Counted from the stretch's first letter, positions 7,992-15,385 are shown. The stretch is DNA of 64,000 bases from JBBWZH01 sp035544115 (GCA_963714145.1 OY970235.1:2914001-2978000); one strand, 5' to 3'. Translations and numbers: made by a program. Notes: generated by a model from the sequence alone, not told the origin.

Positions 7992-8630
7992 GTGACTGAT
8001 CATGCTTCGGCCGAACGGGCTGCTGTCGCCGATCTGCTCGACGCGGTCGGCCCGGAGGCCCCGACGCTCTGCGAGGGCTGGGCCACGTACGACCTCGCCG
8101 CGCACCTCGCCCTGCGCGACCGGGTGCCGGCGGCCTGGCCCGGGATCGCGCTGCGCCGGTTCGCCGGGCGGACCGAACGGATCCAGCGCGAGTTCACCGC
8201 CGCGCACCCGTTCACCGAGTGCGTCTCGATGATCCGCCGCGGCGCGCCGATGTGGTCACCGATGGGGGCCCCGCTGCTGGCCGGGCTGACCAACCTGGCC
8301 GAGTACGTGGTGCACCACGAGGACATCCGGCGGGCCCAGCCGGACTGGACGGCGCGGGCGGTGCCGACCACCCTGGCCGACTCGCTCTGGTCGCAGCTGC
8401 GGGTGACCGCCCGGCCCGCGTTCCGGCACGCCCAGGACGGGGTGCTGCTGCTGCGGGCCGACACCGACCAGTCGATCACCGCCAAGCGCGGCCCGCTGGT
8501 CGTCGCGATCGAGGGCGACCCGGTCGAACTGCTGCTCTACGCGTTCAACCGCCGCTCGGTCGCCCGGGTCGACATCCGCGGCGACGACGCCGCGGTCGCC
8601 CGGCTGGCCATCGCCCGGATCGGAATGTGA
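7992..8630 (+). CDS. TIGR03085-type metal-binding (DinB/maleylpyruvate isomerase-like) protein
   Basis: The protein has 212 residues. It opens with HASAERAAVADLLDAVGPEAPTLCEGWATYDLAAHLALRD, the first two helices of the DinB/mycothiol-dependent maleylpyruvate isomerase fold. The His in the second helix and a later VVHHEDIRR supply the usual metal ligands. The sequence fits the actinobacterial TIGR03085 family, whose function is not established; related folds use mycothiol or bind a divalent metal. The GTG start has AAGGTAGG 7 nt upstream. It is convergent with hisF, with only 7 bp between the stops, and is not part of the his operon. Confidence 0.8.
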   Translation: MTDHASAERAAVADLLDAVGPEAPTLCEGWATYDLAAHLALRDRVPAAWPGIALRRFAGRTERIQREFTAAHPFTECVSMIRRGAPMWSPMGAPLLAGLTNLAEYVVHHEDIRRAQPDWTARAVPTTLADSLWSQLRVTARPAFRHAQDGVLLLRADTDQSITAKRGPLVVAIEGDPVELLLYAFNRRSVARVDIRGDDAAVARLAIARIGM

Positions 8631-8637
8631 CTAGGCT

Positions 8638-9411
8638 TTAACGGACAGTGACGCCCGCCGCCCGGAGAGCATCTTTGGCGGCGCCGATGCGGAGCTCACC
8701 GAAGTGGAAGACGCTGGCGGCGAGCACCGCGTCGGCGCCGGCCTCGACCGCCGGGGCGAAGTCGGCCAGCCCGCCGGCGCCGCCGCTGGCGATCACCGGC
8801 ACCGTCACCACGGCCCGGACCGCGCGGATCATCGCCAGGTCGTAGCCGTCCTTGGTGCCGTCCGCGTCCATCGAGTTCAGCAGGATCTCGCCGGCGCCCA
8901 GCCGCTGGCCCCGGGCGGCCCAGTCGACCGCGTCGATGCCGGTGCCGCGCCGGCCGCCGTGCGTGGTCACCTCATACCCCGAGGGCGTCCCCGGGTCGCC
9001 GGCGCGGACCCGGCGGGCGTCCACCGACAGCACCACGCACTGCGAGCCGAACCGCTCGGCCGCCTCGCGCAGGAACTCCGGCCGGGCCACCGCCGCGGTG
9101 TTCACGCTGACCTTGTCCGCGCCGGCCCGCAGCAGCGCGTCCACATCGGACACGGTCCGCACCCCGCCGCCGACGGTGAGCGGGATGAACACCTCCGCCG
9201 CGGTCCGCCGGACCACCTCGTACGTGGTCTCCCGGCCGCCGGACGAGGCGGTGATGTCCAGGAACGTCAGCTCGTCCGCGCCTTCCGCGTCGTACACCCG
9301 GGCCATCTCCACCGGGTCCCCGGCATCCCGCAGGCCGGTGAAGTTGACCCCCTTCACGACCCGCCCGGCGTCCACATCCAGGCACGGGATGACCCGCGTC
9401 GCCACGGTCAC
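8638..9411 (-). CDS. hisF: Imidazole glycerol phosphate synthase subunit HisF
   Basis: This 257-residue (beta/alpha)8 barrel is the cyclase of histidine biosynthesis. It uses ammonia from HisH to close the imidazole ring, giving imidazole glycerol phosphate and AICAR. The catalytic acids are visible in VIPCLDVDAGRVVKG (first Asp, near 12) and VVLSVDARRV (near 130). Phosphate-binding motifs GGGVRT and SGGAGG are also present. The GTG start overlaps, in GTGA, the stop of a repeated mini-ORF (9408-9527) that separates it from ridA. It is the last gene of the his operon. Its partner HisH appears frameshifted here. Confidence 0.97.
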   Translation of the reverse strand: MTVATRVIPCLDVDAGRVVKGVNFTGLRDAGDPVEMARVYDAEGADELTFLDITASSGGRETTYEVVRRTAAEVFIPLTVGGGVRTVSDVDALLRAGADKVSVNTAAVARPEFLREAAERFGSQCVVLSVDARRVRAGDPGTPSGYEVTTHGGRRGTGIDAVDWAARGQRLGAGEILLNSMDADGTKDGYDLAMIRAVRAVVTVPVIASGGAGGLADFAPAVEAGADAVLAASVFHFGELRIGAAKDALRAAGVTVR

Positions 9412-9527
9412 TGTATTTCCCGTTCGCTGCGCTCCGCGCCAGACGCGACGTCTTCCCTCGGCACCGCGCAGCGACTCCGTCGGCGCGTTGCCTCAGTCCA
9501 GACGCCGCTGCGCTCCGCCCCGCTCAC
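9408..9527 (-). repeat. Junction element copy 1 (39-codon mini-ORF, ridA-hisF junction)
   Basis: This is copy 1 of a 107-bp element (9421-9527). On the minus strand it is an open frame of 39 codons starting VSGAERSGVWTEATRRRSRC. Its GTG overlaps the stop of copy 2 (GTGA) and its TGA overlaps the hisF GTG (GTGA). The DNA holds a strong hairpin (9460-9492): GGCACCGCGC pairs with GCGCGTTGCC with one mismatch, and CGAC/GTCG extends the stem inside. There is no separate ribosome binding site. Whether the peptide matters or only the coupling is unknown. Confidence 0.75.
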
Positions 9528-9643
9528 TGTGCTAGCCGTTCGCGGCGCTGCGCGCCAAACGCGACGTCTTCCCTCGGCACCGCGCAGCGACTCCGTCGGC
9601 GCGTTGCCTCAGTCCAGACGCCGCTGCGCTCCGCCCCGCTCAC
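9524..9643 (-). repeat. Junction element copy 2 (39-codon mini-ORF, ridA-hisF junction)
   Basis: Copy 2 (107-bp core 9537-9643) lies in tandem with copy 1, separated by a 9-bp linker. Its GTG overlaps the ridA stop in GTGA, and its own stop overlaps the GTG of copy 1. The encoded peptide again begins VSGAERSGVWTEATRRRSRC and ends with RRERLAQ. The two copies differ at only a few positions. Confidence 0.75.
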
Positions 9644-10053
9644 CCGCCGACCCCGGGGCGGTAGGCGACGGCTTCCACCTCGACCAGCATGGCCGGGTCG
9701 ATCAGGGCGGTGACCTGCACCATGGACGTGGCCGGCCGGATCTCGGCGAACGCCTCGCCGTGTGCCCGGCCGACCTCCTGCCAGCGGCTGATGTCCGTGA
9801 CGAACATCCGGGTCCGGACCACGTCGGCGAGCGTGCAGCCCAGCTCGGCCAGCGCCGCCCCGATGTTCGCGATGGCCTGCGCGGTCTGCGCGCCCGCGTC
9901 GCCGGGGTGTACCACCGCGCCGTCCCGCACCGAGGTGCAGCCGCTGACGAAGACGTGGTCGCCGGCCGCGACCGCCCGGCTGTAGCCGACCACCGGCTCC
10001 CACGGCGTGCCGGACGAGACCCGCCGACCCGGGCCGCCGGGCACGCCGGTCAT
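9640..10053 (-). CDS. RidA/YjgF family protein
   Basis: The 137-residue protein has the compact RidA fold. Recognisable segments are PWEPVVGYSRAVAAGDHVFV, GDAGAQTAQAIANIGAAL and the C-terminal FAEIRPATSMVQVTALIDP, with the conserved Arg and a final Glu (MLVEVEAVAY) that shape the active pocket. RidA proteins deaminate reactive enamine/imine intermediates; others in this broad family have different activities. The start overlaps the hisA stop (ATGA) and the stop lies inside junction element copy 2. Position between hisA and hisF suggests co-expression with histidine synthesis; a direct role there is inference. Confidence 0.9.
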   Translation of the reverse strand: MTGVPGGPGRRVSSGTPWEPVVGYSRAVAAGDHVFVSGCTSVRDGAVVHPGDAGAQTAQAIANIGAALAELGCTLADVVRTRMFVTDISRWQEVGRAHGEAFAEIRPATSMVQVTALIDPAMLVEVEAVAYRPGVGG

Positions 10054-10952
10054 GCCGGCCGCCCACCGGACGCCGGGCCACCAGCCACCAGGCCGCCACC
10101 AGCCGTCGGGCCACCAGGCACCGGGCCGCCACCAGCCACCGGGCCACCAGCCACCGGGCCACCAGACGCCGGGCCACCAGACGCCGGGCCATCGGGCACC
10201 TGGGCACCTGCTACCGCGGCCAGTGCCTCGGGCAGGGTGAACGCAGCGGCGTAGAGGGCCTTGCCGACGATGGCGCCCTCGACGCCGAGCGGGCCGAGCC
10301 CGGCCAGCGCGCGCAGGTCGTCGAGGGTAGCCACGCCGCCGCTGGCCACCACCGGGCGGTCGGTGGCCGCGCAGACCGAGCGCAGCAGGTCCAGGTTCGG
10401 GCCGGTGAGCGTGCCGTCCCGGTGCACATCGGTGACCACGTACCGGGCGCAGCCGTCGGCCTCCAGCCGGGCCAGCGTCTCGAACAGGTCGCCGCCGTCG
10501 GTGGTCCAGCCGCGGGCCGACACCCGGTAGGAGCCGGCGCCGTCGGCGCGGACGTCCAGCCCGACCGCGACCCGGTCGCCGACCCGGGCCACCGCGCGGC
10601 GCACCCAGTCCGGGTCCTCCAGCGCGGCGGTGCCGAGGTTGACCCGGGTCGCGCCGGTGGCCAGGGCCGCGTCCAGCGAGTCGTCGTCCCGGATCCCGCC
10701 GGACAGCTCGACCTGGACGTCCAGCGCCCCGACCACCTCGGCCAGCAGCTCGCGGTTGCTGCCCCGGCCGAACGCGGCGTCCAGGTCGACCAGGTGGATC
10801 CACTCGGCGCCGTCGGCCTGCCAGGCCAGCGCCGCCGCCAGCGGCTCGCCGTAGCCGGTCTCGGTGCCCGCCTCGCCGCGGACCAGGCGCACCGCCCGCC
10901 CGTCGGCCACGTCCACGGCGGGCAGCAACACGAACGGCGTCCCCGACCTCAT
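10050..10952 (-). CDS. hisA: Phosphoribosyl isomerase HisA/PriA with repeat tail
   Basis: The first 240 or so residues form a complete (beta/alpha)8 isomerase. The catalytic acids are in LLPAVDVADG (near 14) and RYVVTDVHRDGTLTGPNLDL (near 178), with phosphate-binding SGGIRDD and SGGVATL. It isomerises ProFAR to PRFAR; in actinobacteria the enzyme (PriA) usually also serves as TrpF. The tail of about 55 residues (GGPxxGG repeats, DNA 10056-10215) is absent from normal PriA and comes from local repeats. The ATG has AGGAG 8 nt upstream. It is coupled to ridA by ATGA and to the upstream small gene by a 15-codon mini-ORF. Confidence 0.95.
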   Translation of the reverse strand: MRSGTPFVLLPAVDVADGRAVRLVRGEAGTETGYGEPLAAALAWQADGAEWIHLVDLDAAFGRGSNRELLAEVVGALDVQVELSGGIRDDDSLDAALATGATRVNLGTAALEDPDWVRRAVARVGDRVAVGLDVRADGAGSYRVSARGWTTDGGDLFETLARLEADGCARYVVTDVHRDGTLTGPNLDLLRSVCAATDRPVVASGGVATLDDLRALAGLGPLGVEGAIVGKALYAAAFTLPEALAAVAGAQVPDGPASGGPASGGPVAGGPVAGGGPVPGGPTAGGGLVAGGPASGGRPA

Positions 10953-10996
10953 CGGGCGCTCCTGTCCACGACGAACGCAGCACGGGGGGACAGCAT
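10949..10996 (-). CDS. 15-codon mini-ORF linking the small membrane gene to hisA
   Basis: The ATG at 10996 shares a TGATG overlap with the stop of the upstream membrane protein gene. The frame reads MLSPRAAFVVDRSAR, and its TGA overlaps the hisA ATG in ATGA. The end (FVVDRSAR) resembles the C-terminus of the upstream protein (FFLDRSSR), so it looks like a decayed duplication of that gene's tail. It also holds the AGGAG before hisA. A functional peptide is unlikely; coupling is the more plausible role. Confidence 0.4.
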   Translation of the reverse strand: MLSPRAAFVVDRSAR

Positions 10997-11334
10997 CAGC
11001 GGGAACTCCTGTCCAGGAAGAACGTGATCAGGGCCGGGGTGGCGACGAGCGCGGCCAGCAGCACCGCGATCCGGATGCTCCAGGACGGCGTGACCAGCCA
11101 GGTGATGATCAAGATACCGATCAGGATGCCGGCCACCGCGGCCCGCTGGGTGCGGGTGCGCCGGCTGAACCGCTGCCCGGGCCGCCAGGGCAGGGCCGAC
11201 CGGACGGCCATCCGGCGCCGGGTCGACCGGCGCCGCCGGGCCACCTGCCGCGCGGTCCGCTTGGCCGCCTCGGCCGACCGGCGCGCCGCCTCCGCCTCCC
11301 GGACCGCCCGCCGCTTCGCCCGCTCCTTGCTCAC
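10996..11334 (-). CDS. Small two-helix membrane protein of the his operon
   Basis: This 112-residue protein is not recognised by name. The first 70 residues are very basic and probably cytoplasmic (AKRTARQVARRRRSTRRR). Two membrane segments follow: RAAVAGILIGILIITWLV and IRIAVLLAALVATPALITFF. It lies between hisH and hisA in the same direction. The GTG start overlaps, in GTGA, the stop of junction element copy 3. Its place in the operon shows co-transcription with histidine genes, but there is no evidence for a role in histidine synthesis. Confidence 0.75.
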   Translation of the reverse strand: MSKERAKRRAVREAEAARRSAEAAKRTARQVARRRRSTRRRMAVRSALPWRPGQRFSRRTRTQRAAVAGILIGILIITWLVTPSWSIRIAVLLAALVATPALITFFLDRSSR

Positions 11335-11450
11335 GGTGCTAGCCGTTCGCGGCGCTGCGCGCCAGACGCGACGTCTTCCCTCGGCACCACGCAACGACTT
11401 CGTCGGCGCGTTGCCTCAGTCCAGACGCCGCTGCGCTCCGCGCCGCTCAC
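11331..11450 (-). repeat. Junction element copy 3 (39-codon mini-ORF after hisH)
   Basis: This is the third copy of the 107-bp element (11344-11450), again an open frame of 39 codons. Its GTG overlaps the hisH stop (GTGA) and its TGA overlaps the GTG of the small membrane protein gene (GTGA). Relative to copies 1, 2 and 4, one stem position is changed so that it would form a G-U wobble in the mRNA-sense hairpin. This is mild evidence that RNA structure is retained. Confidence 0.75.
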
Positions 11451-12054
11451 CCCAGGGTCCCGAGCCAGTTGGACAGCACGGTCGCGCCGGCGTCGCTGGA
11501 CTTCTCCGGATGGAACTGGGTGGCGGCCACCGCGCCGCGCTCGACCGCGGCGACGAACGGCTCGCCGTGCTCGGCGGTGGTGACCAGCCCGTCGGTCTCG
11601 GTCGCGGCGTAGGAGTGGACGAAGTAGAACCGGGTGCCGGGGTCGATGCCGGCGAACAGCACCGAGCCGGCCGCCGGCTCGACCGTGTTCCAGCCCATGT
11701 GCGGCAGCACCGGCGCGCGCAGCCGGCGGACCGCGCCGGGCAGCACCCCCAGCCCGTCGGTCACCACGCCGTGCTCGTCGCCCTTGTCGAACAGCACCTG
11801 CATGCCGACGCAGATGCCGAGCAGCGGACGGCCCGCGGCTACCCGCTCGCGTACCACCGCGGCACCGCCGACGCCGAGCAGCCCGGCCATCACGCGGCGA
11901 ACGCGCCCACCCCGGGCACCACCAGCCCGTCAGCGGCCAGCGCGGCGGCCGGGTCGGCGGTGACCGTGACCTCGGCCCCCACCCGGGCCAGCGCCCGCTC
12001 GGCCGAGCGCAGGTTCCCCGACCCGTAGTCGAGCACGACCACCTGACGCTTCAC
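11447..12054 (-). pseudogene. hisH: HisH glutamine amidotransferase, split by an apparent 1-nt deletion
   Basis: HisH supplies ammonia from glutamine to HisF. Two frames together give the whole protein. The first (12054-11890) runs from VVVLDYGSGNLRSAERAL to VVPGVGAFAA and then hits TGA. The second (start 11893 or 11890) resumes at MAGLLGVGG and holds the nucleophile region LLGICVGMQ and the catalytic FHPEKS. Family members read FAACMAGL here, so one base between GCGTG and ATGG seems to be missing. The break leaves a stop/start overlap (GTGATG), so reinitiation could give two chains. Real mutation, functional split gene and sequencing error are all possible. The start overlaps the hisB stop in GTGA. 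Confidence 0.8.
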
Positions 12055-12656
12055 AGCACCCCCTTGGTGCTGGGTACGCCGACGGTGCGCGGGTCCCACC
12101 CGGTGGCGTCGCGCAGCGCGCGGGCCACGGCCTTGAACTGGGCCTCGACGATGTGGTGCGCGTCCCGTCCACTGTGGACGATCACATGCAGGGCGATCCG
12201 GGCATTGTGGGTGAACGACTCGAACACGTGCCGGGTCAGCGTGGTCGCGTAGATCGGGCCGATCGTCGGCGGCATCCCGTCCGGCTCGCGGTGCACCAGG
12301 TAGGGCCGGCCGGACAGGTCGACCGCGGCCTGCACCAGCGCCTCGTCCAGCGGCACCAGCGCGTCGCCGAACCGGCGGATGCCGGACTTGTCGCCGAGCG
12401 CCTGGCCGAACGCCTGGCCGAGCGCGATCGCGGTGTCCTCCACCGTGTGGTGCGCGTCGATCTCCAGGTCGCCCTTGGTCCGCACGGTCAGGTCGAACCC
12501 GCCGTGCTTGCCCAACTGGGCCAGCATGTGGTCGTAGAACGGGACGCCGGTGCTGACATCGGTACGGCCGGTGCCGTCCAGCGCGATCTCCACCAGCACG
12601 CTGGACTCGGCCGTCACCCGCTCCACCCGGCCGACCCGCGGCTCCCGCTCACCCAC
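12051..12656 (-). CDS. hisB: Imidazoleglycerol-phosphate dehydratase HisB
   Basis: The 201-residue monofunctional dehydratase converts imidazole glycerol phosphate to imidazole acetol phosphate. The metal-binding histidine motifs are visible: IDAHHTVEDTAIALG (near 66-80) and SGRDAHHIVEAQFKA (near 163-177), together with GVPFYDHML near the start. The length matches the stand-alone enzyme without the phosphatase domain found in enteric bacteria. The GTG start lies 120 nt after hisC, in a gap holding three short tandem repeats. The stop overlaps hisH in GTGA. Confidence 0.97.
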   Translation of the reverse strand: MGEREPRVGRVERVTAESSVLVEIALDGTGRTDVSTGVPFYDHMLAQLGKHGGFDLTVRTKGDLEIDAHHTVEDTAIALGQAFGQALGDKSGIRRFGDALVPLDEALVQAAVDLSGRPYLVHREPDGMPPTIGPIYATTLTRHVFESFTHNARIALHVIVHSGRDAHHIVEAQFKAVARALRDATGWDPRTVGVPSTKGVL

Positions 12657-12780
12657 GCCCGCTCCCCCAGATCACCAGCGGCTCCCGCCCGGTCATGACC
12701 GCACCGCCCGATCCACCAACTGCTCCCGCCGGGTCATGACCGCGCCACCGCCCGATCCACCAGATGCACCCGCCGGTCAC
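12649..12780 (-). repeat. Three tandem 41-43 bp units with start/stop overlaps between hisC and hisB
   Basis: The gap contains three units on the minus strand starting at 12780 (GTGACC), 12737 (ATGACC) and 12696 (ATGACC). Shared cores are GGCGGGAGC and TGGTGGATCGGGCGGTG. The GTG at 12780 overlaps the hisC stop and opens 43 codons that end at 12649, 8 nt inside hisB. The second unit encodes MTRREQLVDRAVRS and ends in an ATGA with the third (MTGREPLVIWGSGRG). The layout resembles the other junction fillers, except that the final overlap with hisB is 8 nt. Confidence 0.5.
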
Positions 12781-13892
12781 GCCACCACCTCAAGGTTCTC
12801 GTCGGTCAGCGCTACCTGGTCGACCACCTCGGTCAGCGCGGCCAGGAAAGCGTCCACTTCGGACGGGGTGCCGGCGGTGACCCGCAGCCAGCCGGGCAGC
12901 CCGACGTCGCGGACCAGCACGCCGCGGTCCAGCAACGCCCGCCAGGCCGCCGGCGCGTCCCCGAACCGTCCGAAGAGGACGAAGTTGGCGTCGCTGGGCA
13001 CCGCGCGCAGCCGCAGCCCGGGCAGCGCGGCCACGATCCGGTCGCGCTGCGCCTTGATCGCCTGGACGGTGCCGAGCAGGGCCGGCGCCTGCGCCAGCGC
13101 CACCCGGGCCACCGCCTGGGTCAGCGCGGACAGGTGGTACGGCAGCCGGACCAGCAGCATCGCGTCCACCACCGCCGGGTCGGCGGCCAGGTAACCCAGC
13201 CGCAGCCCGGCCATCCCGAACGCCTTGGACATGGTCCGGGTCACCACCAGCCGCGGCTGCCCGGGCAGCAGGGTCAGCGCGGACGGGACGCCGGCGCGGG
13301 CGAACTCGGCGTACGCCTCGTCCACGATCACCATGCCGGGCGCCTCGGCCAGCACCGCCCGGACCACCGCCAGCGGCAGCGCGGTGCCGGTCGGGTTGTT
13401 CGGCGAGGTGAGGAACACCACGTCCGGCTGGTGCTGGCGCACCTGCGCGGCGGCGTGCTCCGGCGAGACGGTGAAGTCGCCGGCCCGCCGGCCGTCCAGC
13501 CAGGCCGTGCCGGTGCCGGCCGAGATGATCGGGTGCATCGAGTACGACGGGGTGAAGCCGAGCGCGGTCCGGCCGGGCCCGGCGAACGCCTGCAGCAACT
13601 GCTGCAGGATCTCGTTCGACCCGTTCGCCGCCCAGACCTGGGCGCCGGTCAGGCCGTGGCCCAGGTAGCCGGCCAGGTCGGCACGCAGCGCCACGACATC
13701 CCGGTCCGGGTAGCGGTTCAGGTCGGCGGCGGTGTCCCGGGCCGCGGCGCCGATCGCGTCCAGCAGGGCGATCGGCAGCGGGTGCGAGTTCTCGTTCGTG
13801 TTCAACCGCACCGGGACGTCCAACTGCGGCGCCCCGTACGGCGACTTCCCGCGCAGATCCTCCCGAATCGGCAGCTCGTCCAACCTGCTCAC
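12777..13892 (-). CDS. hisC: Histidinol-phosphate aminotransferase HisC
   Basis: This 371-residue fold-type I PLP enzyme transfers an amino group from glutamate to imidazole acetol phosphate. Motifs in order are RLNTNENSHPLP near the start, SNEILQQLL, SPNNPTGTALP, IVDEAYAEF and the lysine site RTMSKAFGMAGLRLGYL, ending with LRVTAGTPSEVDAFL. The GTG at 13892 gives the family start RLDELPIREDLRGKSPYGAP and overlaps the stop of junction element copy 4 in GTGA; an in-frame start further upstream lies within the element and is rejected. Downstream is hisB. Confidence 0.96.
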   Translation of the reverse strand: MSRLDELPIREDLRGKSPYGAPQLDVPVRLNTNENSHPLPIALLDAIGAAARDTAADLNRYPDRDVVALRADLAGYLGHGLTGAQVWAANGSNEILQQLLQAFAGPGRTALGFTPSYSMHPIISAGTGTAWLDGRRAGDFTVSPEHAAAQVRQHQPDVVFLTSPNNPTGTALPLAVVRAVLAEAPGMVIVDEAYAEFARAGVPSALTLLPGQPRLVVTRTMSKAFGMAGLRLGYLAADPAVVDAMLLVRLPYHLSALTQAVARVALAQAPALLGTVQAIKAQRDRIVAALPGLRLRAVPSDANFVLFGRFGDAPAAWRALLDRGVLVRDVGLPGWLRVTAGTPSEVDAFLAALTEVVDQVALTDENLEVVA

Positions 13893-14026
13893 GGTGCCGC
13901 CGCCCCGCTCGGTGTCTCCAGTTCGCGGCGCTCCGCGCCAAACGCGACGTCTTCCCTCGGCACCGCGCAACGACTCCGTCGGCGCGTTGCCTCAGTCCAG
14001 ACGCCGCTGCGCTCCGCCCCGCTCAC
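13889..14026 (-). repeat. Junction element copy 4 (45-codon mini-ORF, hisD-hisC junction)
   Basis: The core (13920-14026) is the fourth copy of the 107-bp element, followed by a unique tail. The open frame has 45 codons (VSGAERSGVWTEATRRRSRC at the start, PSGAAAP at the end). Its GTG overlaps the hisD stop and its TGA overlaps the hisC GTG, both as GTGA. The hairpin arms are intact. No ribosome binding site precedes hisC, so hisC expression probably depends on translation through this frame. Confidence 0.75.
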
Positions 14027-15345
14027 TGTTGAACCCGGATCTGGACGGCGGCGGCGTGCGCCGGCAGGTCCTCGGCGTTGGCCAGGGCGGTCACGTGGCC
14101 GGCGACCTGGGACAGCGCCCGGTGGTCGTATTCGACCACGTTGGTGGCCTTGAGGAAGGTGGTCACGTTCAGGCCGCTGGCGTGCCGGGCGGTGCCGGCG
14201 GTGGGCAGCACGTGGTTCGAGCCGGCGCAGTAGTCACCGAGCGAGACCGGCGAGTCGGGGCCGACGAACAGGCAGCCGGCGTTGCGCACCCGGTCGGCCA
14301 CCGCGCGGGCGTCCGCGGTGATCACCTCCAGGTGCTCGGCCGCGTACGCGTCCACCACCGCCAGGCCCTGGTCGATGTCGCGGACCAGGACCGCGCCGGA
14401 CTGCGGGCCGGTCAGCGCCGCGGTGACCCGCTCGACGTGCTTGGTCGCCGCGACCTGGCTGGCCAGCTCCGCCTGCACCGCCGCCAGCAGCGGCTCGCTG
14501 TCGGTGACCAGCACCGAGGCCGCCAGCGTGTCGTGCTCGGCCTGGCTGATCAGGTCGGCGGCCACGTGCGCCGGGTTGGCGGTCGCGTCGGCCAGCACGG
14601 CGATCTCGGTCGGCCCGGCCTCGGCGTCGATGCCGACCACCCCGCGCAGCAGCCGCTTCGCCGCCGCCACGTACACGTTGCCCGGGCCGGTGACCAGATC
14701 GACCGGGACGACCGCGGGCTCACCGGGCAGCATCGTCGGCTCCGGCAGGCCGTAGGCGAGCATCGCGATCGCCTGGGCGCCGCCCACCGCGTAGACCTCG
14801 TCCACGCCGAGCAGCGCGCAGGCGGCCAGGATCGCCGGGTGCGGCAGCCCGCCGAACTCCCGCTGCGGCGGCGACGTGACCACCAGCGAGCCGACGCCGG
14901 CCACCTGCGCCGGCACCACGTTCATCACCACGCTGGACGGGTACACCGCCAGCCCACCGGGGACATACAGGCCGACCCGGGCGACCGGGAGCCAGCGCTC
15001 GGTGACGGTGCCGCCGGGCACCACCCGGATCGTCACCTCGTCCCGGCGCTGCGCCTCGTGCACCAGCCGGGCCCGGCGGATCGACTCGGTCAGCGCCGCC
15101 CGCACCGCCGGATCCAGCGTTCGCAGCGCCTCGGGCAGCGCGCCGGCCGGCACCCGCAGCGGACCCAGGTCGACCCCGTCGAACCGGCGGGTGGCATCCC
15201 GCACCGCCGCGGCGCCGCGCTGGCGCACGTCGTCCACCAGTAGGTGGACCGCATGCAGCACCGACTCCACGTCGATCGCCGCGCGGGGCAGCAGCCCACG
15301 CAGCGGACCGGGTGGGGCGGCGCGCAGGTCGATGCGAGTCAGCAC
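14023..15345 (-). CDS. hisD: Histidinol dehydrogenase HisD
   Basis: The 440-residue enzyme performs the last two steps, oxidising L-histidinol to histidine with two NAD+ and bound zinc. Visible signatures are VPGGLAVYPSSVVMNVVPA, VTGPGNVYVAAAKR, GPTEIAVLAD, DLISQAEHD and the zinc and catalytic region AEHLEVIT with GSNHVLPT. It is the first gene of the his operon. A -10-like GATAAT sits 6 nt upstream of the GTG, so the transcript is probably leaderless. The stop lies inside junction element copy 4. Confidence 0.97.
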   Translation of the reverse strand: MLTRIDLRAAPPGPLRGLLPRAAIDVESVLHAVHLLVDDVRQRGAAAVRDATRRFDGVDLGPLRVPAGALPEALRTLDPAVRAALTESIRRARLVHEAQRRDEVTIRVVPGGTVTERWLPVARVGLYVPGGLAVYPSSVVMNVVPAQVAGVGSLVVTSPPQREFGGLPHPAILAACALLGVDEVYAVGGAQAIAMLAYGLPEPTMLPGEPAVVPVDLVTGPGNVYVAAAKRLLRGVVGIDAEAGPTEIAVLADATANPAHVAADLISQAEHDTLAASVLVTDSEPLLAAVQAELASQVAATKHVERVTAALTGPQSGAVLVRDIDQGLAVVDAYAAEHLEVITADARAVADRVRNAGCLFVGPDSPVSLGDYCAGSNHVLPTAGTARHASGLNVTTFLKATNVVEYDHRALSQVAGHVTALANAEDLPAHAAAVQIRVQQ

Positions 15346-15351
15346 GCCGTC

Positions 15352-15385
15352 ATTATCCCGCCTGGCCTCAGCCTAGGCTGGTGGG
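15352..15385. promoter_or_regulatory. Compact divergent promoter, probably leaderless in both directions
   Basis: Only 40 bp separate the divergent hisD and the LON-domain gene. On the minus strand GATAAT (15357-15352) ends 6 nt before the hisD GTG. On the plus strand TAGGCT (15374-15379) ends 6 nt before the GTG at 15386. A -10 at this spacing places the transcript start on the start codon, the usual layout of actinobacterial leaderless genes. The plus-strand -10 is part of a perfect 12-bp palindrome, CAGCCTAGGCTG (15369-15380), which could also be an operator. I see no good -35 elements. Confidence 0.5.

Noticed and set aside
9421..9643. Insertion sequence or transposon remnant
   Set aside because: There is no transposase, and the ends are not inverted repeats. 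It fits a small non-autonomous or palindromic repeat better than an IS.
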